Assembly: GCA_002477755.1 (NCBI GenBank)
Contig: DLKD01000040.1
Location: 1-46,638 of the forward strand
Source of the DNA: Gordonia sp. UBA7599
Lineage (GTDB): Bacteria; Actinomycetota; Actinomycetes; Mycobacteriales; Mycobacteriaceae
Direction: 5' to 3'
DNA length: 46,638 nt
The position numbers and the translations under genes are program-made. Numbering within the stretch: the first letter of the stretch is position 1; every line of letters begins with the position of its first letter. This document shows positions 1 to 8,180 of the stretch, piece after piece. The notes under the pieces were generated by a model. That model did not search any database. It was given only the letters and a program-made list of their open reading frames with translations, and had not been told where the DNA came from.

Positions 1-2
1 CA

Positions 3-1094
3 GACAACTTGACAAGCTCGGCGACGATGACCGCCCACAATGCGACCATCGCCCACAACGCGGTCCTCGCGTTGGCCGCCCTGGCCTGCCCGCACGACAC
101 CCGTACGGGTGCGGCGCGTAGCAGTGACGCCCTGTTCGCGTTGCTCACCGGTACCGCGTTCGAATGCGACTGCGACCGTGAGGATTGTGCCGCCGCGATT
201 CCCGAACCCGATGCGCTGGCGGCATGGGTGGCCGACCAGCAGAACCAAGCCATCGCCAAGGGGCGGGTACTAGTGCACGTGATCGCCGATCAGGCCACCG
301 TCGACGGACGTGACGACAACCCCGCGTTCATGGACGGCCACGGTGTCATCTCCGCCGCCCACCTGCGCGACCTGCTGGCCCGCGACGACGTGCGCGTACG
401 GCCGCTCAACCCGCAGTCAGCCACCACCGGAAGCAGGGGTGAGGCAGGCGACGACAGCGCCGACGACAACACCGACACCGCGTCGGCCGGGGTTTCACTA
501 CCCACCTATCTGCCGTCGGACCCGTACCGGCCCTCCACCGCCCTGGACACGTTCATCCGGGCCCGCGACGGCTACTGCACCATCCCCGGGTGTGATCAAC
601 CGGCCTGGAAATGCGATATCGACCACGTGCAGGAGTACGACCACGACAACCCCGGCGAAGGTGGGCAGACCAGCCCCGACGAACTCGGGGCGAAGTGCCG
701 GATGCACCACAACTTCAAGACTTTCGCCCACGGCTGGGTCGACGACCAATACCGCGACAACAATGGCCGCCTCGTCTCCGAAGTCGTCTCACCCGAAGGA
801 ATCCGGTTCCCCGGACCCGCCGAAACCAACACGGACTTGTTCCCGAGTCTTGACACCTTCACCTGGCATGACCCGTCACCAGATCTCGATACACATCCCT
901 CGCAAGCTCGGGATGCACTCGATCACCGAAAGCCGCGGTTGCGCAATCGGACCAAGGACAAGCACCGCCGACGACGAGCCGAACGCGCCGCCAACCGCAA
1001 ACAACGACTCGCCGAAGAATGGCAGCACGCCGAACAGGAATACCACCGACGCCGCGAACACCCCCGCGAAACCGACGGCGACCCGCCCTTCTGA
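3..1094 (+). CDS. DUF222/HNH endonuclease domain protein (5' partial)
   Basis: The reading frame is open from the left edge of the window, so the true start and most of the N-terminal DUF222 region lie upstream. The visible part carries a C-terminal HNH nuclease domain. A zinc-binding arrangement (GYCTIPGCDQPAWKCDIDH) is followed about 30 residues later by CRMHHNFKT, which together give the paired cysteines and the D-x-D-H and HH residues of HNH enzymes. The tail is very rich in Arg, Lys and Glu (RTKDKHRRRRAERAANRK), which suits nucleic-acid binding. This 13E12/REP-like family occurs in many copies in mycobacteria and relatives, and its biological role is poorly known. It is not obviously linked to the catabolic genes that follow and ends 50 bp from a convergent SDR gene. 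Confidence 0.85.
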   Translation, partial: DNLTSSATMTAHNATIAHNAVLALAALACPHDTRTGAARSSDALFALLTGTAFECDCDREDCAAAIPEPDALAAWVADQQNQAIAKGRVLVHVIADQATVDGRDDNPAFMDGHGVISAAHLRDLLARDDVRVRPLNPQSATTGSRGEAGDDSADDNTDTASAGVSLPTYLPSDPYRPSTALDTFIRARDGYCTIPGCDQPAWKCDIDHVQEYDHDNPGEGGQTSPDELGAKCRMHHNFKTFAHGWVDDQYRDNNGRLVSEVVSPEGIRFPGPAETNTDLFPSLDTFTWHDPSPDLDTHPSQARDALDHRKPRLRNRTKDKHRRRRAERAANRKQRLAEEWQHAEQEYHRRREHPRETDGDPPF

Positions 1095-1144
1095 CGGCGT
1101 CCTTCGACGTATGACTCGAGGCTCTAGAAACCGCGGATCGATTC

Positions 1145-1918
1145 CTAGCGCGGACCGAATCGCTGCGCACCGTCGAGGCGGATGACCTCGCCGTTGACGT
1201 ACCGGTTGGTGGCGAGGAACACCGCGGTGTCACCGAACTCAGAAGGCTCGCCCAAACGCTTGGGGAACGGCACATTGGCGCAGAACTTCTCCAACGCCTC
1301 GGGGCCGACGGTCTCCATCATCGGCGTGCGCATGGTGCCCGGTGCGATCGTGTTGTAGCGAATGCCGGTGGCCGAGAGGTCGCGGGCCGCAGCGATGGTC
1401 AGGCCGATCACGCCGGCCTTGGCGGCGGCGTAGGCGGTCTGGCCGATTTGACCCTCGTAGCCGGCAATCGACGCGGTGGTGACGATCGCCCCGCGCTCCC
1501 CCGACTCCTGCGGCGCCAAGGCCGCCATGTGTGCGGCCGCCAAGCGTGCGACGTTGAACGTCCCGGACAGGTACAGGTCCAGCGTTTTGCTGAACCCCTC
1601 GAGCGTGGCCGGTGTGCCATCGCGCCCGACGAGCCGCTCGGCGACTCCCCAACCGCCGTGTGCGACGACAACGGTGCGCAACTCGCCCAGCGCAGCTGCA
1701 GCAGCGAGGGCGGCGCCAACCTCGTCGTCGGCGAGGACGCTGGCCCGCTGGTAGGCCACCCGGTCACCCAACTCGGCAGCCAGGCGCTCACCGCGCTCGT
1801 CGGCAAGGTCAGCAATGACCACCGCCGCCCCCTCGTCGTGCAGTGCGCGGACCGCGGCTTCGCCAAGCCCGCCCGCACCACCGGTGACGAGCGCTACCGT
1901 GCCGTCGAGCTTCCCCAT
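1145..1918 (-). CDS. SDR oxidoreductase, HSD10/3-hydroxyacyl-CoA dehydrogenase-like
   Basis: A 257-aa classical short-chain dehydrogenase. It has the NAD(P)-binding TGGAGGLG motif at residues 12-19 and the catalytic Ser150-Tyr163-Lys167 set (TTAS...YAAAK). The stretch PQESGERGAIVTTASIAGYE, then GQIGQTAYAAAK and IAPGTMRTPMM, is close to type II 3-hydroxyacyl-CoA dehydrogenases (HSD10-like), so oxidation of a 3-hydroxyacyl-CoA to the 3-keto form is the best guess. The usual NNAG motif is replaced by VAHGG. I chose the ATG at 1918 because the protein then begins MGKLDG at the normal distance from the nucleotide-binding motif; an in-frame start five codons upstream (1933) is possible. The gene is divergent from an enoyl-CoA hydratase gene, consistent with consecutive beta-oxidation steps. 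Substrate unknown. Confidence 0.85.
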   Translation of the reverse strand: MGKLDGTVALVTGGAGGLGEAAVRALHDEGAAVVIADLADERGERLAAELGDRVAYQRASVLADDEVGAALAAAAALGELRTVVVAHGGWGVAERLVGRDGTPATLEGFSKTLDLYLSGTFNVARLAAAHMAALAPQESGERGAIVTTASIAGYEGQIGQTAYAAAKAGVIGLTIAAARDLSATGIRYNTIAPGTMRTPMMETVGPEALEKFCANVPFPKRLGEPSEFGDTAVFLATNRYVNGEVIRLDGAQRFGPR

Positions 1919-1947
1919 CGTTCCCGTCCTCACATTTGTCGAACCGC

Positions 1948-1980
1948 TTGGTCAATTAGTTAACGGATTGTACTATACAA
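1948..1980 (+). promoter_or_regulatory. Predicted leaderless promoter with inverted repeat
   Basis: TTGGTC (1948-1953), a 17-base spacer and TACTAT (1971-1976) resemble -35 and -10 elements. The expected start of transcription falls on or next to the ATG at 1983, and no ribosome-binding site precedes that ATG, so the hydratase mRNA is probably leaderless. TTGTA-CTA-TACAA (1968-1980) is a perfect 5-bp-arm inverted repeat covering the -10 box, so a bound repressor would block the promoter. The protein that might bind is not identified. Motif-based inference only. Confidence 0.45.
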
Positions 1981-1982
1981 CC

Positions 1983-2882
1983 ATGGCCGAGCCCAGGTTC
2001 ATCACCACCGAAACGCTCCACGACGGCACGATCGCGCGCATCAGTCTCAACCGACCCGATGCCCGCAACGCCCAGAACCGCGGGCTGCTCGTCGAGTTGG
2101 ACGAGGCGCTGCGCCGGGCCGAGGCCGACGACCGGGTGGCGGTGATCATCCTCGCCGGGAACGGTCCCAGCTTCTCCGCCGGGCACGACATGGGAACACA
2201 GATCGCGATCGACGAGGAACTCCCCGGCCCGGCGCAGCACTCGACGTTCCGGATCGACGGTGGCACCGCCGCGTCTCACGTCGAACGCCGCACGCTGCAG
2301 GAGTGGCACTATTACTTCGAGTGCACGCGTCGCTGGCGCGACCTGCGCAAGATCACGATCGCGCAGGTGCACGGCAACGTCATCTCGGCCGGACTGATGC
2401 TGATGTGGGCGTGCGACCTCATCGTCGCCGCGGAGGACACGACGTTCGCCGATATCGTCGCCACCCGGCTCGGCATGCCCGGCGTCGAATATCTGGCCCA
2501 TCCATGGGAGTTCGGGCCGCGCAAGGCCAAGGAGTTGCTACTCACCGGCGACTCCATCGACGCCGACGAGGCCTACCGCCTGGGCATGGTCGCCAAGGTT
2601 TTTCCCCTCGACGAATTGGCCGCCAACACCGTCGCGTTCGCTGAGCGCATCGCGCGCCGGCCCGCCATGGCACGGCTGCTGATCAAGGACTCCATCAACG
2701 GGGCCGTGGATGCGATGGGATTCCAGGAGTCGCTCAAACACAGCTTCTACCTGCACCAGCTCGGGCACGCCCACTGGACCGCACTCCACGACGATAAGTT
2801 CCCCGCCGCGAAACCCGGCCCCGACATTGAGGGCTGGCGCAATGCCGGGCCAATTCGGCCGAGCAGGCGCGACGAACCCTGA
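1983..2882 (+). CDS. Enoyl-CoA hydratase/isomerase family protein
   Basis: A 299-aa crotonase-fold protein. It shows the CoA-binding and oxyanion-hole segments AGNGPSFSAGHDMG and GNVISAGLMLMWACDLIVAA, then the family segment TFADIVATRLGMPGVEYLAH and the typical C-terminal helix (GPRKAKELLLTGDSIDADEA). It should hydrate or isomerise an enoyl-CoA in the cytoplasm. The N-terminal half has an insertion (roughly residues 80-120, EELPGPAQHSTFRIDGGTAA onward) that makes it longer than a 260-aa hydratase. The start at 1983 is chosen because MAEPRFITTE is the natural N-terminus and a promoter lies just upstream; the open frame runs further 5' but through the divergent SDR gene. The next gene downstream is an acyl-CoA dehydrogenase 104 bp away on the same strand. 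Confidence 0.85.
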   Translation: MAEPRFITTETLHDGTIARISLNRPDARNAQNRGLLVELDEALRRAEADDRVAVIILAGNGPSFSAGHDMGTQIAIDEELPGPAQHSTFRIDGGTAASHVERRTLQEWHYYFECTRRWRDLRKITIAQVHGNVISAGLMLMWACDLIVAAEDTTFADIVATRLGMPGVEYLAHPWEFGPRKAKELLLTGDSIDADEAYRLGMVAKVFPLDELAANTVAFAERIARRPAMARLLIKDSINGAVDAMGFQESLKHSFYLHQLGHAHWTALHDDKFPAAKPGPDIEGWRNAGPIRPSRRDEP

Positions 2883-2986
2883 CTGCCGGCGGTCCGAAGG
2901 AGCTGTTCGTCGGGTTTAATTAGATAGTATATTAAGCGAATTAATGAGAGGCACCCTCGGTGCCGCAGCGAGTGGAGTCAGGAAAC

Positions 2987-4135
2987 ATGGAGCGAACGAT
3001 CTTCGAACCCGAGCACGAGGAGTTCCGGGCGACGGCACGCAAGTATTTCGAAACCGAGTGCGTGCCCCACGTCGAGGAGTGGGAGGCCCAGGGCCACGCC
3101 TCGCGCGAGGCGTGGCTCAAGGCCGGTGAACTCGGACTGCTCGGCTGGGAGATGCCCGAGGAGTACGGTGGCGCCGACATCAAGGACTTTCGCTTCAACG
3201 CCATCATCAGCGAGGAGTACAACGCCACCGGCTCGGTGGGCATCGGCCTGGGCGTGCAGAACGACATCCTCTGCGGCTACTTCCGCGACCTGACCACCGA
3301 CGAGCAGAAGAAGCGCTGGCTCCCCAAGTACGTCACCGGTGAATACATCACCGCAATCGCGATGTCGGAGCCCGGCGCCGGCTCGGATCTGGCAAACATC
3401 AAGACCAGCGCGCGTCGCGACGGCGACCACTTCGTCGTCAACGGATCCAAGACCTTCATCTCCAACGGCGCGATGGCCGACCTCGTCGTCGTGGTCTGCC
3501 GAACAGACCCCGACGCCGACAAGCCCCACAAGGGTTTGTCGCTGCTCGTCGTGGAAACCGGGATGGAGGGGTTCACCCGCGGGCGCAATCTGGACAAGAT
3601 CGGCCAGAAGGCCGCCGACACCTCAGAACTGTTCTTCGAGGACGTCCGGGTACCGGTTGGCAACCTCATCGGCGAGGAGAACAAGGGCTTCTACCACCTG
3701 ATGCGCAACCTGCCCGCCGAACGCCTCGGCATCGCTATCCACGCGGCGGCGCAGGCACGTCGCGTCGTCAAGCTCACCACCGACTACGCGCACGAGCGCA
3801 AAGCCTTCGGACAGCCCATCGGCACGTTCCAGGTCAATCGCCACGCCCTCGCGCAGATGAAGGTCGAGGTCGACATCATGACCCAGTACATCGACCAGTG
3901 CATCCTGGCGGTCAACGCGGGCACCTTGACCGCAGAGGAGGCCGCGGGCGCGAAGTGGTGGTCCACCGAGACCCAGTGGCGCATCGTCGACCGCTGCCTG
4001 CAGATGTACGGCGGATACGGATACATGAACGAGTACGAGATCGCCCGCCAGTGGCGAGACTCCCGCGTGCAGCGCATCTACGGCGGTACCAACGAGATCA
4101 TGCTGGACCTGATCGGCCGCAATCTCGGGTTCTAG
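2987..4135 (+). CDS. Acyl-CoA dehydrogenase, long-chain (LCAD) type
   Basis: A 382-aa FAD-dependent acyl-CoA dehydrogenase of standard length. Visible signatures are the FAD/substrate segment ITAIAMSEPGAGSDLANIKT, the KTFISNG strand, and the C-terminal block YGGYGYMNEYEIARQWRDSR followed by QRIYGGTNEIM. The YGGTNE form, rather than YEGT, is that of long-chain and isovaleryl-type enzymes, where the catalytic Glu sits on an earlier helix. It would put the alpha,beta double bond into an acyl-CoA and pass electrons to ETF. The ATG at 2987 follows an AGGAA-like ribosome-binding site and gives the expected MERTIFEPEHEEF start. An AT-rich stretch at 2915-2945 probably holds its promoter. A strong hairpin follows the gene. 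Substrate unknown. Confidence 0.9.
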   Translation: MERTIFEPEHEEFRATARKYFETECVPHVEEWEAQGHASREAWLKAGELGLLGWEMPEEYGGADIKDFRFNAIISEEYNATGSVGIGLGVQNDILCGYFRDLTTDEQKKRWLPKYVTGEYITAIAMSEPGAGSDLANIKTSARRDGDHFVVNGSKTFISNGAMADLVVVVCRTDPDADKPHKGLSLLVVETGMEGFTRGRNLDKIGQKAADTSELFFEDVRVPVGNLIGEENKGFYHLMRNLPAERLGIAIHAAAQARRVVKLTTDYAHERKAFGQPIGTFQVNRHALAQMKVEVDIMTQYIDQCILAVNAGTLTAEEAAGAKWWSTETQWRIVDRCLQMYGGYGYMNEYEIARQWRDSRVQRIYGGTNEIMLDLIGRNLGF

Positions 4136-4166
4136 AACCCGGTTCTGACCGTCCGGCCCCACAAGC

Positions 4167-4202
4167 ACACCGGCCGCATCGATTCCTCGATGCGGCCGGT
4201 GT
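4167..4202. terminator. Bidirectional hairpin terminator
   Basis: A perfect 16-bp stem (ACACCGGCCGCATCGA and its complement) closes a TTCC loop. It lies in the 82-bp gap between the convergent acyl-CoA dehydrogenase and amidohydrolase genes, with only a short T run after it. It probably ends transcription from both sides. Confidence 0.8.
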
Positions 4203-4217
4203 TTCCAGTTTGCGGGC

Positions 4218-5315
4218 TCAGCTGACGGCGGTCGGGAACAGCTCCTCGAACGAGCCGCGCAGCACGCGGTCGCGGATCTCGGGCTCCACGCCGTCGAACA
4301 CCGTGTGCAGCGTCTCCTGGGTGTGGCCGTAGGTGCCTTCCAGGTGCGGGTAGTCGTCGCCCCACAGCACGTTGTAGTAGTCAGTGTCCTTGATGACCTG
4401 CACGGCGCTGATGTCGTGCTGGAAGGACGCGAACACCTGCTGGCGCACGATCTCACTCGGCAGCCGCGACAGGCGCGGCCGCACGAACATGCCGTGCTGA
4501 CGGTAGGCCTCGTCCATGCGGTCGCCGATCGCCGGCACCCAGCCCGCACCGCCCTCGGCGACGAGGACCTTGAGGTCGGGGTGACGGTCGAGTGCACCGC
4601 CGGCCACGAGGTGGGTGACCACGCGCATGCCCGGGTAGGTCGTCTCCATGTAGTTGACGACCGCGCCGCCGGGTCCGCGGTAGACGACGTTCTCCGAGCC
4701 GGTGCCGATGTGGAAGGTCAGCGGCAGGTCGAGTTCCTCGGCCTTGGTCCACAGCGGCTCCCAGATGTCCAGGCCCCACGCGCGGTCGTCGTCGATCCCG
4801 CAGGGGAAGTAGAGCGCCTTGAAGCCCATCTCGGCAGCCCGCTCGGCCTCGGCAACGGCGTTGTCGACGTCCATGAGCGGGATGATCGCGGGGGCGAAGA
4901 TGCGGTCCTGGACGGACATGACCTCTTCCATCGCCCAGTCGTTCCACGCCTTGGCGACTGCGTTCTCCAACTCCGGGTCACGGATCGTGCACACCCAGAA
5001 GCCCATCGACGGGAAGGCGAGCTGGCTGCGCACACCCTCCTGGTCGAGGTCCTGGAGCCGGATGGTCAGGTCCTTGAAGCCCGGCGGGCGCATGGCGTCC
5101 ATGAAGTCGTTGAGCTGCCGGTCGATCTGCTTGTCGTCGATGTAGACGATCTCGTACTTCTCGCCGCGCTCGGACCGGGGGGCCCGGTCGGCCAGCCGCT
5201 TGGGCAGTCGCGAGGTCCAGAGGTCCTCGGGTTCCATCAGGTGCGAGTCACCCGAGTGCGCCCAGATCTTCTCGTGCTCGGGCTCGTGCAGTTCGGCGGG
5301 CAGGGCCTTGGTCAT
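4218..5315 (-). CDS. Amidohydrolase-2 (ACMSD-type) family protein
   Basis: A 365-aa TIM-barrel metal-dependent hydrolase of the amidohydrolase-2 family, which contains decarboxylases such as ACMSD and gamma-resorcylate decarboxylase as well as hydrolases. Candidate metal ligands are D23-x-H25 (SGDSHLMEP), H202 (LPLTFHIGTG) and D320 (WGDDYPHLEG). The segments THLVAGGALDRHPDLKVLVA and GAGWVPAIGDRMDE are typical of the family. The ATG at 5315 has a strong GAGGAGG ribosome-binding site. The gene is divergent from an acyl-CoA dehydrogenase-like gene across a palindrome at 5355-5375. A second member of the family sits at 18.1-19.3 kb, so the pathway probably uses two such enzymes. The reaction cannot be told from sequence. 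Confidence 0.8.
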   Translation of the reverse strand: MTKALPAELHEPEHEKIWAHSGDSHLMEPEDLWTSRLPKRLADRAPRSERGEKYEIVYIDDKQIDRQLNDFMDAMRPPGFKDLTIRLQDLDQEGVRSQLAFPSMGFWVCTIRDPELENAVAKAWNDWAMEEVMSVQDRIFAPAIIPLMDVDNAVAEAERAAEMGFKALYFPCGIDDDRAWGLDIWEPLWTKAEELDLPLTFHIGTGSENVVYRGPGGAVVNYMETTYPGMRVVTHLVAGGALDRHPDLKVLVAEGGAGWVPAIGDRMDEAYRQHGMFVRPRLSRLPSEIVRQQVFASFQHDISAVQVIKDTDYYNVLWGDDYPHLEGTYGHTQETLHTVFDGVEPEIRDRVLRGSFEELFPTAVS

Positions 5316-5354
5316 GGTCGTCCTCCTCGGGATCGGTGCGGCGTGGGGCTACAC

Positions 5355-5375
5355 ATACTTTACACTGTAACGTAT
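5355..5375. promoter_or_regulatory. Palindromic TetR-type operator, copy 1
   Basis: A 21-bp inverted repeat with one mismatched pair; the 17-bp core is ACTTTACACTGTAACGT, centred on 5365. It lies between the divergent amidohydrolase (start 5315) and dehydrogenase (start 5417) genes. The second of these genes is followed by a tetR gene, so autoregulation is likely. The core matches 13 of 17 bases of a second palindrome at 9553-9569. The binding protein is inferred from position. Confidence 0.55.
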
Positions 5376-5416
5376 TCGCGCAATAATGGGAACACCCCGA
5401 CGGCCTGGAGGACATC

Positions 5417-6766
5417 GTGCAATCAGAAACCGGCAGCAAGAGCCTGACCGACGAGCAGCGCAACGGCTATCTCGAGAACCTCAACGCCGAGACGCTCTCG
5501 GCGCTGATGCGCTCGACGTGGACGTGGGACGACCGGGCCCTGCGGCGCCGGTTGAGCGATCTGCTGGTCGGCCTCACCGCCGCCCGGGAACTGCAGCGCG
5601 GAAGCATCGAGTGTTCGCCGAACATCGTCACCGCGACGCAGTGCCGCGTGCTAGCCGCCGCCGGTGAATTCGTCGCCGAGGTCTTGGGGCCGCGCCTGCT
5701 GGTGACCACTGACAACCCCTTCCGCGACGGCCTGCTGCCGCTGGTCGAGGCCACCGCATCGCTGACCGCGCAGGCCGATGCGGCCGTCGAAGCGCTGGCC
5801 GTCGACGTCACCGGGCGCGTAATCGAGCGCAACGAGGAGCTGACCACGATCCTGCCGCAGGAGCGGTGGCGGGCCGCAGCGTTCGAGGGCCCCGTTGGCC
5901 TGGCGCAGGTTGCGTACTCGGCGGGCTTCACCCTCGGCAATACCGAGTACTTCGGCTCGGCGGGGCTGGGTGCCCAGGCCTTCTCGATCGCCGCCTCGCC
6001 GACCGACGACTCCGTCGACGTTGCTTCCTGCACCCTTGCGGCTGCGGAACGGACCGGCTCGTGGGACCCGGCCCTGGTCAAGGTCCGCGCCGAGGCCGAC
6101 GGCGACGGATGGACGATCACCGGCGACAAGTGGTACGTGCCCGGTGTCGACGCCGCCGATGTCATCCTCGTCATCGCCCGCACGGTCGGCGGCCCCTCGC
6201 TCTACGCCGTGGACCGCTCAGCCGCCGGGGTCACCGTCGAGGTCCTACCCAGCCTGGATCCGACCCGGCCGCTGGCCCACATCTCCTTCGCCGGCGCACC
6301 GGCCAGGCGGATAGGACGCGAAGGCGCGGGCGGGCGGATCATGAACCGCACCGTCGATCGGGCCACCACCGCTCTGGCCGGCGAGCAGACCGGCATGGTC
6401 GACAGCGCACTCAAGCACCTGTCGCAACTCCCGCCCACCACTGACGAGGGCGACTCCGGTTGGCACCGCTTCACCCGCGCCATGGCCGAACTCGAATTGG
6501 CCCGCAGCGCCGCAACGGCCCTCTGGTACCGCGCCGTCAAATACCAGAGCAGCGATAACCTCGATGCCGCGTCGGTCGCGGCCGCGATGGCCCACATCGG
6601 GTGCTCGGCCGCCGTCCGCCAGGTCGCCCTGCAGATCGACACCGTATTCACCGGTGCCGACGAAGCATTCGTGGACAAGTTGCGCGCCCGGGCCCGCACC
6701 ACCGACCTGCTGCTGGGCGGGCCGGCACTGGCCCACGAGCGCCAGCTGGAACGACTCGGGATCTGA
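5417..6766 (+). CDS. Divergent acyl-CoA dehydrogenase-like protein
   Basis: A 449-aa protein with the layout of an acyl-CoA dehydrogenase but weak motifs. The middle beta domain is recognisable (LAAAERTGSWDPALVKVRAE, then GWTITGDKWYVPGVDAADVI). The C-terminal helical domain lacks the usual R-x-x-x-IYGGT/YEGT signature and ends LLLGGPALAHERQLERLGI. No catalytic Glu can be placed. In steroid side-chain degradation many dehydrogenases are alpha2beta2 complexes with one degenerate subunit, so this may be the inactive or FAD-sharing partner of another FadE, or a flavoprotein with a different reaction. The GTG at 5417 has a GGAGG ribosome-binding site 7 bases upstream. The gene is 23 bp from the tetR gene that follows, which suggests one transcript. 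Confidence 0.7.
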   Translation: MQSETGSKSLTDEQRNGYLENLNAETLSALMRSTWTWDDRALRRRLSDLLVGLTAARELQRGSIECSPNIVTATQCRVLAAAGEFVAEVLGPRLLVTTDNPFRDGLLPLVEATASLTAQADAAVEALAVDVTGRVIERNEELTTILPQERWRAAAFEGPVGLAQVAYSAGFTLGNTEYFGSAGLGAQAFSIAASPTDDSVDVASCTLAAAERTGSWDPALVKVRAEADGDGWTITGDKWYVPGVDAADVILVIARTVGGPSLYAVDRSAAGVTVEVLPSLDPTRPLAHISFAGAPARRIGREGAGGRIMNRTVDRATTALAGEQTGMVDSALKHLSQLPPTTDEGDSGWHRFTRAMAELELARSAATALWYRAVKYQSSDNLDAASVAAAMAHIGCSAAVRQVALQIDTVFTGADEAFVDKLRARARTTDLLLGGPALAHERQLERLGI

Positions 6767-6789
6767 CCGGGCACAGCTAGACTGCGACC

Positions 6790-7431
6790 GTGACAGCGGC
6801 ATCCGGGGATATCGGGGACGCGGCCGCCGCGTCGCCCGCGCGGCCCAAGGGACGGCCACCGACGCTCACCGAGGAACAGATCGTCGACGCCGCTCTGGCC
6901 GTGATCCGCACGGAGGGCCTCGAGGCGCTGACCATGCGGCGGTTTGCCCGTGAGCTGGGCCGCTCGCAGATGGCGGTCTACTCCCATGTCGCCGACAAGC
7001 AGCAGCTACTCGACCTGGTCGCGCGGGCGACGATGGCCGACGTCGAGATCCCCACGGAGGGGTCGTGGGAGGAGCAGCTGCGCTCGCTGATCGACAACAT
7101 CGACCGACAGTTGCGTCGCCAGCCCGGAATCGCGGGGCTGCTCCTGCAGCGCATGCTGCACGCGGATCAGCGCATCGTCGACGCGGTGATGGCGATCCTG
7201 CTCGACGCCGGGTTCTCCGAGAGCGAGGCACTGCTCGCCTACGCGATGATCCACACGTACCTGTTCGGCCGCTACCAGGTGACCATGGCACCCTCGGCCG
7301 CCGTCGAAACAGATCTGCCACCCGCGCTGGCGCAGGTGACACCGCACCTCGCGGAATTGCGCGGCGCCGACTACTTCAACTTCGGCATCGACACCCTCAT
7401 CGACGGGCTCCGGGCCAGGCTCGCGGTGTAG
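6790..7431 (+). CDS. TetR-family transcriptional regulator
   Basis: A 213-aa repressor-type protein. After a disordered Ala/Pro-rich leader of about 20 residues comes the N-terminal helix-turn-helix domain (LTEEQIVDAALAVIRTEG, LTMRRFARELGRSQMAVYSH). The rest is a mostly helical ligand-binding domain with the TetR_C-like segment SLIDNIDRQLRRQPGIAGLL. The start is a GTG at 6790. It follows the dehydrogenase-like gene by 23 bp and so is probably expressed from the promoter at 5316-5416, which carries a palindrome that also recurs before the PaaK/thiolase pair. A reasonable model is that it represses both divergent promoters until a pathway intermediate, perhaps an acyl-CoA, binds. Confidence 0.85.
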   Translation: MTAASGDIGDAAAASPARPKGRPPTLTEEQIVDAALAVIRTEGLEALTMRRFARELGRSQMAVYSHVADKQQLLDLVARATMADVEIPTEGSWEEQLRSLIDNIDRQLRRQPGIAGLLLQRMLHADQRIVDAVMAILLDAGFSESEALLAYAMIHTYLFGRYQVTMAPSAAVETDLPPALAQVTPHLAELRGADYFNFGIDTLIDGLRARLAV

Positions 7432-7490
7432 TCACCGTGGAGGCCCGGCCCGGAGGGTCGATCTGTGTCACCGCCCGATGGCGGTAGCGC

Positions 7491-8180
7491 TCAGAGCGCG
7501 ATGCGGGTGGTCGGCCCCGTCTCGACGATCCGGCCCGACGATCCCGTTGGAGCGTTGACGACGGACACGGTCCGAACGGGGGTCGTCGAGGCGAGCAGCT
7601 GCCCCTCGCCCTCGTTGATCTCCCACGACGCGCCGTTGACGACAACCTCGTTGACCCCGGGGGTCTCCCCCAGGCCCAGCACCGGGCCGAGCATGGCCAG
7701 GGGACGAGCTTCGACGCCCTCCTCCACCAGCCGCTCATACGCCCCCGGGCGCGCCCAGACCAGGCGGACGCCGGAGAGGTAATCGCTCAGATCCTCGTGC
7801 TGGCCGGCCAGCGCGCCCACCGTCTCCTCGGAGACGCCGAAAATGACGGTGATCGGCAGACGGTCGATGATCGACGCGTAGCGGGCGACGTCCCAGCCGT
7901 AGACCTCGACCGGGGTGTACGTCGCGCCGATCTGGCGCAGCGCCCACAGGACTGCCGTCAGCCACGGCCCCTCGTGATTGCTGAGAGAGATGAGCACGTG
8001 GTCGGCGGCGGTGACACCGGCGGCGGAGAGGAACTCCTTGGCCCAAGCCGTGTCCAGCTCGACGTCGGAGGCCTGCATCTCGAACTCGATGAACTCACCG
8101 TCGAGTTGATACACACCGATGCCGAAGAGGTCTCCGCGCGGCAGCTGCTGCGCGGCCTCGATCATGGTTTGGCGACTCAT
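7491..8180 (-). CDS. Acyl-CoA ligase N-domain-like protein of unknown function
   Basis: A 229-aa protein that resembles only part of the large N-terminal domain of AMP-forming acyl-CoA ligases: ADHVLISLSNHEGPWLTAVL, then ALRQIGATYTPVEVYGWDVA and a strand-like RLPITVIFGVSEE. There is no ATP-binding TSGTTG loop, no GQTE motif and no C-terminal catalytic lysine domain, so it cannot be a ligase alone. Its ATG overlaps the stop of the upstream PaaK-type ligase gene (ATGA, 8177-8180), so the two are translationally coupled and likely act together. The frame is intact and uses clean codons, so it does not look like decay. It may be a structural or acyl-presenting partner. Function unknown. Confidence 0.65.
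   Translation of the reverse strand: MSRQTMIEAAQQLPRGDLFGIGVYQLDGEFIEFEMQASDVELDTAWAKEFLSAAGVTAADHVLISLSNHEGPWLTAVLWALRQIGATYTPVEVYGWDVARYASIIDRLPITVIFGVSEETVGALAGQHEDLSDYLSGVRLVWARPGAYERLVEEGVEARPLAMLGPVLGLGETPGVNEVVVNGASWEINEGEGQLLASTTPVRTVSVVNAPTGSSGRIVETGPTTRIAL

Noticed and set aside
1-1094. HNH gene as a homing endonuclease or intron marker
   Set aside because: The DUF222/HNH family is a common multi-copy chromosomal family in these bacteria. No intron, intein or interrupted host gene is visible.
3623-4597. Long minus-strand frames over the acyl-CoA dehydrogenase and other genes
   Set aside because: These are mirror frames caused by high-GC codon use. They lack start signals and family features and conflict with well-supported genes.
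4305-5447. 380-codon plus-strand frame opposite the amidohydrolase
   Set aside because: No recognisable motif, repetitive Val/Asp/His/Arg content, and it crosses the divergent promoter; antisense artefact.
7491-8180. Short ligase-like gene as the broken end of a fadD
   Set aside because: No matching remainder lies in other frames nearby. The start is precisely coupled to the PaaK stop, and the neighbouring ligase is of another class.
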